From assembly GCA_945787305.1 (NCBI GenBank), contig CALZIH010000014.1:1-20176 (forward strand): DNA of 20,176 nucleotides, in the 5' to 3' direction. Within the stretch, counting starts at the first letter, position 1; each line of letters opens with the position of its first letter. The notes under the pieces were generated by a model that had not been told where the DNA came from, made no database searches, and saw nothing but the letters and a program-made list of their open reading frames with translations. Both the position numbers and the translations under genes were made by a program. Below, one piece after another: positions 8,042 through 15,421 of the stretch. This DNA comes from an uncultured Desulfobulbaceae bacterium (GTDB taxonomy: Bacteria; Desulfobacterota; Desulfobulbia; Desulfobulbales; Desulfobulbaceae).

Positions 8042-10011
8042 TGAACTTCATTTCTTCCCCGGATATCCCCGGACAGATAGAAAAAAGAATTATGAGAGAA
8101 CAGTCGACTTTAATCCCCAATAGAGTCCAACGCGGCAAACTCTATTTGCAAGCCCAACCATTGAGGTTTTGGCAACGCTCCCCGGTACTTGCCCTCTGTG
8201 CCCTTCTTTACGCATTACTTATGCCGGCTTTTCTATTGGGTGCCGAGGTCTCTGTTGTAGCTGAACTCAATGTACGACATATTCCACTAGATCAGGCCGC
8301 GCTCCTCACCGTAACTGTACAGGGAAGTAATAGTGCTCGCCTGGAGGAGCCCAGCGGTGATGGACTCCAGTTTATGTATAAGGGACAAAACAGCCAGATG
8401 CAATGGATCAATGGCAAGGCTTCGTCCTCGGTGGCTTACGTTTATATGGTCGAGGCAGACCAACCGGGAGAACATACAATTGAGCCGATTACAGTCCGTA
8501 TTAACGCAAAACAATATACAACAGAACCAATCACCTTTACCGTCCTCCCAGTCGCCACCCCCACTGTGCCGCCTTCCAATAAACAAGGCGGAAAATCGGT
8601 TCAGCCGCCTTCTTCGACCAGGTTACGTTCCGAAGAGGGAGGTAAAATTGGTTTTATGCGGATAATCCCCGAGAAAAAAACAATCTATTCCGGGGAACGG
8701 CTCTCTTTTACTATTAAGGCACTGTTCCGGCAGGGCATCAGGGCCTCAATCAAATCAAACCCCAGGTTAACTGACGGCAACTTTATTGTTGAGCACCTGG
8801 ATGACAAACCGAAACAAAGCGAGGAGGTTATAGAGGGCATTCCCTATACGCTGGTTTCCTGGCAGGGGACATTGTCAGCGATTAAGCAAGGGGTCTTCCC
8901 CATGGAAGTGGAAATGGATGCCAAACTCCTTGTCAAAGCAAAACGACAGCGCCCCTCATCAAGGTTCGGCTCATCCATGTTCAATGATCCGTTTTTCGAT
9001 GATTTCTTCAGTGGCTTCAGCCAGAAAGACATTACGCTGATCAGTCCCAAGCAAAGCATTGAGGTGCTTGACCTCCCCGAGAAGGGAAAACCGACAAATT
9101 TCAGCGGTGCAATAGGCACTTTCAGTCTCGCGGTCAATGCTCAGCCCAAAACAATACAACCAGGCGATCCTATCACCTTAAAAATGATGATCCAGGGTAC
9201 CGGAAATTTTGACAGGGTCAAGGCACCGGCTTTTCCGGAGAACAACAACTGGAAGACCTATCCTCCTTCCTCCACAACAGACGATTCTACAACGATTGGG
9301 ACAAAAAAAGAATTTGAACAAGCCATTGTACCTGTCCATCAACAAGTATCAGAAATTCCACCGCTCCATTTTTCTTATTTTGATCCCAAGCTCAAGAGCT
9401 ATATCACCCTCAGCAGTGATCCCATTTCCATAACGCTGTTAGGTACAGCGCAAACAGCCGGCCAACAGAATACGCCACAGCAACAAGAGCGGCTACAGGA
9501 AAAAGTAAACCTTGAACACCCTGTTACCGATTCGGTCATGCTTCCAATTCATACCGAATTGGGTACAACAATTCGCTCCCTGTTACCGCTTTATCAAAGG
9601 GGATGGTTTCAAGTAATCCTGGCCTTCAGCTTGTTTTTCCTGTTGCTTGCAACCCTGCTTTTGTGGCGTTCACATACATATAATGGGGACCCCTCTCGCA
9701 GAGAGCGACAGATTTTGCTTAAAGAGTTACAAGGAGAAAGAACACAAGCGCAACTCGCCAGGGAAAACAACGACAGCAGAGAGTTCATTGCTCTCTGCCG
9801 GCGGATACTCCAGAAACGATTTGGCCACATGTGGCGGCTTGAACCACAGGCATTGAGTGCAGCAGATTTTGATCGGCAACTGGGCAAGGATTCTGATATT
9901 GCGACTATATTTCGAAAAACCGAAAATACCGCTTATACAGGAGAAACAATGACGCCACAGGAAATGGAACAGGTTTTAGAGAACATAGATAAGGAAATAA
10001 GTAAGATATGA
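8041..10011 (+). CDS. batD: BatD-family periplasmic/membrane protein
   Basis: Encodes 656 residues. An unusually long basic N-region (1-47) precedes a hydrophobic signal segment (48-66, ending FLLGAE). The body holds Ig-like beta domains of the BatD (oxygen tolerance) family, including the hallmark NDPFFDDFF (315-323) and NNNWKTYPPSS (401-411). A single membrane helix (about 521-542) leads to a cytosolic helical tail (550-656). AAGGA lies about eight bases before ATG 8041 and the start overlaps the previous stop as TAATG; an internal ATG at 8092 would shorten the N-region by 17 residues but has a poorer binding site. The cytosolic tail shares features with the DUF4381-like protein of the same operon. 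The large extracytoplasmic domain is a likely scaffold for the VWA proteins. Confidence 0.88.
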   Translation: MNFISSPDIPGQIEKRIMREQSTLIPNRVQRGKLYLQAQPLRFWQRSPVLALCALLYALLMPAFLLGAEVSVVAELNVRHIPLDQAALLTVTVQGSNSARLEEPSGDGLQFMYKGQNSQMQWINGKASSSVAYVYMVEADQPGEHTIEPITVRINAKQYTTEPITFTVLPVATPTVPPSNKQGGKSVQPPSSTRLRSEEGGKIGFMRIIPEKKTIYSGERLSFTIKALFRQGIRASIKSNPRLTDGNFIVEHLDDKPKQSEEVIEGIPYTLVSWQGTLSAIKQGVFPMEVEMDAKLLVKAKRQRPSSRFGSSMFNDPFFDDFFSGFSQKDITLISPKQSIEVLDLPEKGKPTNFSGAIGTFSLAVNAQPKTIQPGDPITLKMMIQGTGNFDRVKAPAFPENNNWKTYPPSSTTDDSTTIGTKKEFEQAIVPVHQQVSEIPPLHFSYFDPKLKSYITLSSDPISITLLGTAQTAGQQNTPQQQERLQEKVNLEHPVTDSVMLPIHTELGTTIRSLLPLYQRGWFQVILAFSLFFLLLATLLLWRSHTYNGDPSRRERQILLKELQGERTQAQLARENNDSREFIALCRRILQKRFGHMWRLEPQALSAADFDRQLGKDSDIATIFRKTENTAYTGETMTPQEMEQVLENIDKEISKI

Positions 10012-10817
10012 GATATACGCGGCATACATTGCTCAAAGGCTTCCTGGCCGTTGCAGTGACCATTTCGATTGCAGCAACGGCCTTATCCGGTCAGTCTGAG
10101 GATTTGTTTGAACAAGGAAATCGTTCTTATACAACAGGGAATTTTGTCAAAGCAGTACAGCATTACCTCGATATTGCCTATCAACAAGGCGTATCAGCGT
10201 CCCTGCTGTACAACCTTGCTAACAGTTACTCAGCTTTAGGGGAAACCGGGGAAGCGATCCTTACTTATGAACAGGCACTGCGCATCAACTACCACGATCG
10301 GGACATTCGAACCAACCTTGCCGGAATCCGGAAACAAAACGGCCTCTACAACGAAGCCCAACCCTTATGGCAACGACTACCCTATCTCCTCAGTCCAAAT
10401 CAATGGATGCTGGTTTCCGGGATTTCCATGCTTTTTTATAGCCTTTGTCTGCTTACCCGGGGAATCGTCAGTATATTTACTTATGCAGTGAGAAAAAAAG
10501 ACCTTTATTTTCATATAATCCGGTATACCTCGGTTGTAGCACTGCTCTTGGTCGCGCTCTCACTTCCAGCGGCCGTATATGGATTTCGAAACTGGGATGA
10601 CGCCGTCGTTCTGGTTGATTCCCGATTGCAAATTTCCCCTTTTCCTGAGGCAGCATCAGCAGGGACAATCAGGGAGGGAAGAATCGTACGGCCTGTAAAA
10701 CGGCATAACAACTATATATTGGTCACCGATCACAGTGGACGCAAAGGGTGGCTCAACCAGCAACACGTGGGGTTTATCAAAGAGCTGCCGGGCGAGGTCA
10801 AGGAAACAATACAATAA
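10008..10817 (+). CDS. BatE-like TPR membrane protein with C-terminal SH3-like domain
   Basis: Encodes 269 residues. A signal peptide (about 5-28) is followed by TPR repeats (about 32-110; LFEQGNRSYTTGNFVKAV and LYNLANSYSALGETGEAI), two membrane helices (about 132-155 and 173-191), and a C-terminal bacterial SH3-like domain (about 197-256) with the end motif GRKGWLNQQHVGFI. Both soluble parts would face the periplasm. TPR plus SH3 is the usual BatE layout and suggests protein-protein or cell-wall contacts. The start overlaps the batD stop as ATGA; AAGGA lies 12 bases upstream. This is the last gene of the operon; only 33 bases separate it from the convergent aldolase gene, and I see no strong terminator hairpin there. 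Confidence 0.82.
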   Translation: MRYTRHTLLKGFLAVAVTISIAATALSGQSEDLFEQGNRSYTTGNFVKAVQHYLDIAYQQGVSASLLYNLANSYSALGETGEAILTYEQALRINYHDRDIRTNLAGIRKQNGLYNEAQPLWQRLPYLLSPNQWMLVSGISMLFYSLCLLTRGIVSIFTYAVRKKDLYFHIIRYTSVVALLLVALSLPAAVYGFRNWDDAVVLVDSRLQISPFPEAASAGTIREGRIVRPVKRHNNYILVTDHSGRKGWLNQQHVGFIKELPGEVKETIQ

Positions 10818-10850
10818 ATGCTCTACAGGGTGCCTACATTATTCAGCTGC

Positions 10851-11504
10851 TCAAGAAGAAGTCGCAGGATTTTTATAATCAACAAACCGCTCCTGCACCG
10901 CCTCCATTTCCTTACCTGAGAGCAACGGCGGCTCACCAACCTGCAGGGCCTGGACATACACTCGGGCAAGGTTCTCCACTTCAAGCGCAAGAGCGAGCAC
11001 CTCTGCAAGCTCCCTTGCAAAGCAGACCATACCGTGATGTGCCAACAGACAGGCGGTGCGCCCCTTATCCAAAGCGGTCAAGGCGTTAAGGGAAAGCTCT
11101 CTGCTACCGAAAAGCGCATAGGGCGCACAGGAAATGGAGTCGCCTCCGGCCATGGCTACCATATAATGATACGGAGGAATGTCACGTTCAAGGCAGGCCA
11201 GGGTAGTACACCAGGGGGGGTGGGCATGGAGAATGGCCCCGGCCTCTGGTCTGCTTGCGTAAATATCCCGGTGTAATTGCCATTCGGATGAAGGCCGGCG
11301 CAAACCGGAAAGAACCTCTCCATCCATGCCCACAAGGACAAGATCAGCAGCAGAGCATTGATTATAGGCAAGGGCTGATGGTGTAATCACAAATCCATTT
11401 TCCGACCGAAAACTGAGGTTTCCTGATGCGCCGAGGTTGAGTCCTTCCCTGTTCATGGTAAGGGCTGTCTCCAACAGGGAGGTTCGGCGTGAGTGGTCAA
11501 GCAT
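10851..11504 (-). CDS. FucA-like class II aldolase, probable 5-deoxy/methylthio-ribulose-1-phosphate aldolase
   Basis: Encodes 217 residues of the class II aldolase/adducin family, close to E. coli L-fuculose-1-phosphate aldolase. The substrate motif GASGNLS (25-31), catalytic E74 in PSSEWQLH, zinc ligands H93, H95 and H156, and Y114 in PYHYM all correspond, one residue shifted, to E73, H92, H94, H155 and Y113 of FucA. MtnB dehydratases belong to the same superfamily, but the PSSEW, HYM and CAPYALFGSRELS segments favour an aldolase. Its start overlaps the mtnA stop by one base, with GGAG eight bases upstream, so the two are co-translated. With MtnA it would split 5-deoxyribulose-1-phosphate or 5-methylthioribulose-1-phosphate into dihydroxyacetone phosphate and an aldehyde (DHAP shunt, Ald2 role). 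Fuculose phosphate as substrate is less likely because no fucose genes are present. Specificity is inferred from the neighbour. Confidence 0.85.
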   Translation of the reverse strand: MLDHSRRTSLLETALTMNREGLNLGASGNLSFRSENGFVITPSALAYNQCSAADLVLVGMDGEVLSGLRRPSSEWQLHRDIYASRPEAGAILHAHPPWCTTLACLERDIPPYHYMVAMAGGDSISCAPYALFGSRELSLNALTALDKGRTACLLAHHGMVCFARELAEVLALALEVENLARVYVQALQVGEPPLLSGKEMEAVQERFVDYKNPATSS

Positions 11505-12595
11505 TATCGTTTCTCCGGGTAAAGGGAAAGGAGCCCTTCGCTGCTTGCCGCACAGACACCACGCTCGGTAATGAGCCCGGTGACCAAACGAGCCGGAGTC
11601 ACATCAAAGGCGGGATTAAGGGCCGGGGTGGTTTTCGGGGCAATATGTACCCCCTCAACTTTGTCGCCATGAAGGCCCTGGACAAGTAACACTTCCTCCT
11701 GCGAACGCTCCTCTATGGGAATCCCTCCAACACCGTCTGTTACCTGCCAGTCAATGGTTGACCCTGGCAAAGCCACATAAAAGGGAATTTGATTATCAAA
11801 GGCAGCAAGGGCCTTGAGGTAGGTGCCTATTTTATTGCAAACATCACCGCTGGCTGCTGTCCGATCCGTTCCAACGATACAGAGATCAACTTGACCGTGT
11901 TGCATGAGGTGGCCGCCGGCATTATCCACAATAAGGTGATGATCGATACCCGCAGATACAAGCTCCCAGGCCGTCAAATGTGCACCCTGGTTTCTGGGCC
12001 GTGTTTCATCAACCCAGACGTGAACGGGAACCCCATCCTGATGGGCACGGAAAATAGTTTCAAGGGCCGTTCCCCAATCGACCGTAGCCAGCCAGCCAGC
12101 ATTACAATGGGTTAAGATGTTGACAGGCTCTTTCTTTTCCTTTTTATCCAGGATAGCCTTGATCAGGGCAGCGCCATGCTGTCCGATAGCCGCATTGGTC
12201 AGCACATCTTCCTCGCAGATCGCAGCTGCTGCCTCATAAGCTTTCTCTACCCGCAGTGATTCGGCAATGGGGGTGAGCAGGCGAAGCATCCTCTCTACCG
12301 CCCAGCGCAGGTTAACAGCCGTTGGACGACAGTCGACAAGGGTCTGTGCTATTTTTTCAAGTGCATGGTTGTCTGTTCCCTCGTGGAGGCCGAGGCAAAA
12401 ACCATAGGCTGCCGTCGCCCCGATCAACGGTGCCCCTCGAACCAACATATCACGGATAGCTGTTGCAGCGGCATCTAAACTGCTCAATTGGACCACTGAA
12501 AACTCATGGGGCAGTCTGGTCTGATCAATTATTTCAACCTGTCGCCCATCCTCAGCCAACCAGATAGAACGATACGGTGTTCCGTTTACATCCAT
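11504..12595 (-). CDS. mtnA: S-methyl-5-thioribose-1-phosphate isomerase (MtnA)
   Basis: Encodes 363 residues, the usual length for MtnA in the eIF2B-like family. It shows the RGAP loop (53-56), the catalytic cysteine C164 in LTHCNAGWLA, the VDETRPRNQGA motif (195-205), and the catalytic aspartate D244 in VGTDRTAASGDVCNKIGT. The enzyme converts methylthioribose-1-phosphate (or 5-deoxyribose-1-phosphate) to the ribulose form in the cytosol, as part of methylthioadenosine or 5'-deoxyadenosine salvage. The ATG at 12595 has GAGGG five bases upstream. It is the first gene of a two-gene unit with the class II aldolase. The kinase or phosphorylase that supplies the substrate (MtnK or MtnP type), MtnB, and the rest of the methionine salvage pathway are not in the window. 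Confidence 0.95.
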   Translation of the reverse strand: MDVNGTPYRSIWLAEDGRQVEIIDQTRLPHEFSVVQLSSLDAAATAIRDMLVRGAPLIGATAAYGFCLGLHEGTDNHALEKIAQTLVDCRPTAVNLRWAVERMLRLLTPIAESLRVEKAYEAAAAICEEDVLTNAAIGQHGAALIKAILDKKEKKEPVNILTHCNAGWLATVDWGTALETIFRAHQDGVPVHVWVDETRPRNQGAHLTAWELVSAGIDHHLIVDNAGGHLMQHGQVDLCIVGTDRTAASGDVCNKIGTYLKALAAFDNQIPFYVALPGSTIDWQVTDGVGGIPIEERSQEEVLLVQGLHGDKVEGVHIAPKTTPALNPAFDVTPARLVTGLITERGVCAASSEGLLSLYPEKR

Positions 12596-13116
12596 TATCT
12601 TTCCCTCAAAGCATTCATCTTTTCACTTCCCGGTTTGTAGCCGTATACAAAGCGCTCTTTATCCCCATTGGTGGTTCTTTACAATGCGGCTGATAAAAAT
12701 ATTCTGTAACTCTTCCTGTCCAAAAACGTTATATTTGAAGTTCACCCTGGTAAACATTACGATCAATGAAAAATATTTCAGCTCAGACCTCTATCCCAAG
12801 AAAGAAATATTCCACACACCAGTGACGGAAAAACAGTGATACTATATCCGTAGATGCCAGCCCAACATAGCGTTTTATAGCAAGGTTCACATCCATTTTT
12901 ACCTGCCCCCAACGAAAAGGATCAAGAAAAAGAGGTGCCTGATATTGCTGCGGCCTCCATCTATCACGAAATACACCCCTAGCTTTCAGGACTCAGCCAA
13001 GATGGGTGATTTTTTTCTCCCTTGATGCCTGGATTTTTTCTTTTCTGTGATATATCCTTTATGAAGGACCAGTTGAAAAATCGATACGTCCTTTTCATTC
13101 TTTTAAACATAAAATC
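12596..13116. other. 521-base divergent intergenic region, no convincing gene
   Basis: This region separates mtnA (minus) from the HDOD-kinase gene (plus) and must hold both promoters. On the minus strand TTGGAC followed after 16 bases by TATTTT (around 12693-12720) is a possible mtnA promoter. An inverted repeat TTTGTA-N6-TACAAA lies at 12634-12651. A minus-strand reading frame of 37 codons (12783-12896, starting MDVNLAIKRY) has an AGG six to seven bases before its ATG and stays open without a start to about 12990, but the opposite strand is open over much the same stretch and neither product is recognisable. I see no tRNA, terminator or mobile-element end. Confidence 0.5.
12634..12651. promoter_or_regulatory. 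Inverted repeat in the mtnA upstream region
   Basis: TTTGTA (12634-12639) and TACAAA (12646-12651) form a perfect 6+6 inverted repeat around GCCGTA, about 40 bases before the mtnA start codon and beyond its ribosome binding site. It could be an operator for a dimeric regulator. Such a repeat is also expected by chance several times in a window of this size. Confidence 0.2.
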
Positions 13117-15270
13117 ATGGACAAGACCACCGATCCCTATAAGCCACTCAACCAGCTCAAGGTTTCAGGTAATTTACCTGTCATGCCGCAAATCCTCGTG
13201 CAGTTGATTGATGCCTGCCACCAACCGGAAGTCAACCTGCGTCAAGTCAGCAAACTGGTTGAGAAGGATGCCGCACTCGCCGCGAAGGTCCTGCAACTTT
13301 GCAACTCCGCCTTTATCGGTGCGCGTTCCACCTTCACGGATATTCAACAGGCCGTCATTTACCTTGGCGCAAACACAATAAAAAACCTGGCTATCAGCGT
13401 CTCCGTCCAACAGGTTTTTCGTCGTATAGAGACCAACGGCCTGCTGAACATTGATCGATTCTGGTACCACTCCTATCAAAACGCTATTCTTGCCCGTCGG
13501 ATTGCAGAGCTCGTTGCCTATCCAAATCCCTCCGAGGCTTACCTTGCCGGCCTGTTGCATGATATCGGCAAACTGCTCCTGTGGATGGCTTTTCCAGGAA
13601 AATACGCGCCACTGCTTCTTAAGGGTGTTCGTTGTCATAATGGTCGACTCGCCTTTCTTGAACAGGAAAAGCTGCATATTAACCATTGTGATGCCGGGGC
13701 TTGGCTCATCCAGCAGTGGGGTCTACCGTCACTCATACACGACGCTATAAAATACCATCACCACCCTGCCGATGAGGTTGAACAAGGCCTTCCTCTTACA
13801 CGAATTGTCTCTCTTGCCGACCTGATAAGCCACAGCGACAATCCGGAACAGGAATGCAATGAAGTTGCCTCTCAATTCTTCCGGCTTAAACTTGGTCAAA
13901 TAGAAAAATTACAGGAAGGCGTAGAGGAGCAAATTCAAGATGTTGCGCACCAGCTCGGCATCCGAATTCCAAAACGCAGCTCCTCAACGCTTGAAGCCGA
14001 ACCCGAGAGTGACAGTATACACAAAGAAACGTCCACCGGTTTGATAAGCCGAATACGCGACATCACCCAGCTTTCAGGCTTCCTAGACAACCTGCTCCAA
14101 GCAAAAGATCCGGACCATATCGCCCGTGTTTTGGAACAAAGCCTTAAAATTCTCTTCAATGAGGAGCGATGCCTGTTTCTGCTTTTTGATCAGAAGAAGA
14201 ACGAACTCCGTGGCTTCACTTCAAACGATAATATACTGCTGCAGGCAGCAGGATCCATTCGCATTGACCTTGAGCATCACAAAAAAAGTCTGCCCGGCTG
14301 TGCAATCGATTTACGTCACCTCCTGCACTCCTTTATGAAACGTCCGGAAGAGGAAGCCAACCTGCTCGATACGCAATTGACAGGCCTGTTAGGTACCGAA
14401 GGTATGGTTATAGTCCCCATGAACTATAAACAGCAGCCCGTCGGTCTTATTGTTATAGGTGTTTCCGAGAATGGGCACCGCGGTTTGATCAGCCACTCAA
14501 CCCCATTGCAGCTACTTGGGACCCAGGCGGCTGTCGGTCTTTTCATGCACCAGTGGCAGGAACAACAAGCTGAGCGCATAACGACCGAACGCCTTGAAGC
14601 GGCAGGCATGATTGCCGGTAAGATTGCCCATGAAATAAATAACCCCTTGGCTATCTTGCGCAATTATCTAAAAATACTAGAATTGAAAATTGAAAAACAG
14701 GAGGAAATAAGTGAAGAACTGGCCATTATTGACAAAGAATTCGAACGAATAGGCCAACTCACCCATCAATTGCGAGATATAGCAACTTCAAGGCAGCAAC
14801 CGCATTTTCAAAAAGTAGACCTCAATCAAACCATCGATGAAGTACTACAGCTCTACAGAGCTGCCCGACTTAGCGAAAGTGAAATTATCCTCGAATTTCA
14901 ACCCGACGAAGACATTGATTCGCTGGAAACAGACAGCAATGGTTTGAAACAGATCCTAACAAATCTCATCAATAACGCCATTGATGCCCTGGAATCTCAG
15001 GGCACTATCACAGTAACGACGGCTGCCAATAGAAATCAGGAAGTAATCGAGGAGGTTATCATCACTATCCACGACACCGGTTCAGGCATAGATGACAACG
15101 TAAAGGACACCCTCTTTCAGGCTGGAACCACCTCAAAAGGCGGCGGTCATAGTGGTCTTGGCCTGGCAATTGTCGATAGAGCAGTCAAAGAACTTGGTGG
15201 TTCCATTACCCTTGCCCCTTCTCCCGAAGGCACTACATTTCATGTTTCCCTTCCCGCCCAACACTTTTGA
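13117..15270 (+). CDS. HDOD domain / sensor histidine kinase fusion protein
   Basis: Encodes 717 residues without signal peptide or membrane helix, so a cytosolic protein. An HDOD domain (about 12-215) begins LKVSGNLPVMPQIL and retains LLHDIGK (H148, D149). A middle region (about 310-485) has the size and strand pattern of a GAF domain (RCLFLLFD, GMVIVPM, PVGLIVIGV). A kinase core follows: H-box GKIAHEINNPLAILRNY with H505, the N-box LTNLINNAIDAL, G1 HDTGSGI, and G2 HSGLGLAIV, ending in VSLP. ATG at 13117 is the first methionine before the HDOD fold; no good ribosome binding site precedes it. No receiver domain is present, so its target is another protein, and the REC-PAS-kinase-REC protein encoded 151 bases downstream is the natural candidate. 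HDOD domains occur in signalling proteins, but their output is not understood. The GAF call is tentative. Confidence 0.88.
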   Translation: MDKTTDPYKPLNQLKVSGNLPVMPQILVQLIDACHQPEVNLRQVSKLVEKDAALAAKVLQLCNSAFIGARSTFTDIQQAVIYLGANTIKNLAISVSVQQVFRRIETNGLLNIDRFWYHSYQNAILARRIAELVAYPNPSEAYLAGLLHDIGKLLLWMAFPGKYAPLLLKGVRCHNGRLAFLEQEKLHINHCDAGAWLIQQWGLPSLIHDAIKYHHHPADEVEQGLPLTRIVSLADLISHSDNPEQECNEVASQFFRLKLGQIEKLQEGVEEQIQDVAHQLGIRIPKRSSSTLEAEPESDSIHKETSTGLISRIRDITQLSGFLDNLLQAKDPDHIARVLEQSLKILFNEERCLFLLFDQKKNELRGFTSNDNILLQAAGSIRIDLEHHKKSLPGCAIDLRHLLHSFMKRPEEEANLLDTQLTGLLGTEGMVIVPMNYKQQPVGLIVIGVSENGHRGLISHSTPLQLLGTQAAVGLFMHQWQEQQAERITTERLEAAGMIAGKIAHEINNPLAILRNYLKILELKIEKQEEISEELAIIDKEFERIGQLTHQLRDIATSRQQPHFQKVDLNQTIDEVLQLYRAARLSESEIILEFQPDEDIDSLETDSNGLKQILTNLINNAIDALESQGTITVTTAANRNQEVIEEVIITIHDTGSGIDDNVKDTLFQAGTTSKGGGHSGLGLAIVDRAVKELGGSITLAPSPEGTTFHVSLPAQHF

Positions 15271-15271
15271 A

Positions 15272-15292
15272 CATTTTTTCTCTAAAAAAATG
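15272..15292 (+). terminator. Weak A/T hairpin after the HDOD-kinase gene
   Basis: CATTTTTT and AAAAAATG form a perfect 8-bp inverted repeat with a five-base loop, beginning one base after the HDOD-kinase stop codon. Only one pair is G-C, so the RNA stem would be weak; a U-run could form on either strand. It could be a terminator or simply an A/T-rich stretch. Confidence 0.2.
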
Positions 15293-15302
15293 CATTTTAC
15301 TT

Positions 15303-15331
15303 TTGACATTCTATACGGCATAGTGTTCAAT
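15303..15331 (+). promoter_or_regulatory. Candidate sigma-70 promoter of the hybrid kinase gene
   Basis: TTGACA (15303-15308) is a perfect -35 element, and TTCAAT (15326-15331), a 4/6 -10 match, follows after 17 bases. It lies about 90 bases before the start codon at 15422, in the only gap between the two sensor genes. If real, the hybrid kinase can be expressed apart from the HDOD-kinase. Confidence 0.35.
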
Positions 15332-15421
15332 TATTCTTAGCTGTTAGACACAAGGTAAGGCATAATTCGCTTTTTTTCCGGCTTTCCGTTTTCTCTAACA
15401 CCAAATGGGCATAAATAATAG

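Noticed and set aside
13174..13686. 170-codon minus-strand open frame opposite the HDOD domain
   Set aside because: The plus strand has an intact conserved HDOD domain over the same bases; the minus product shows no domain and has no supporting context.
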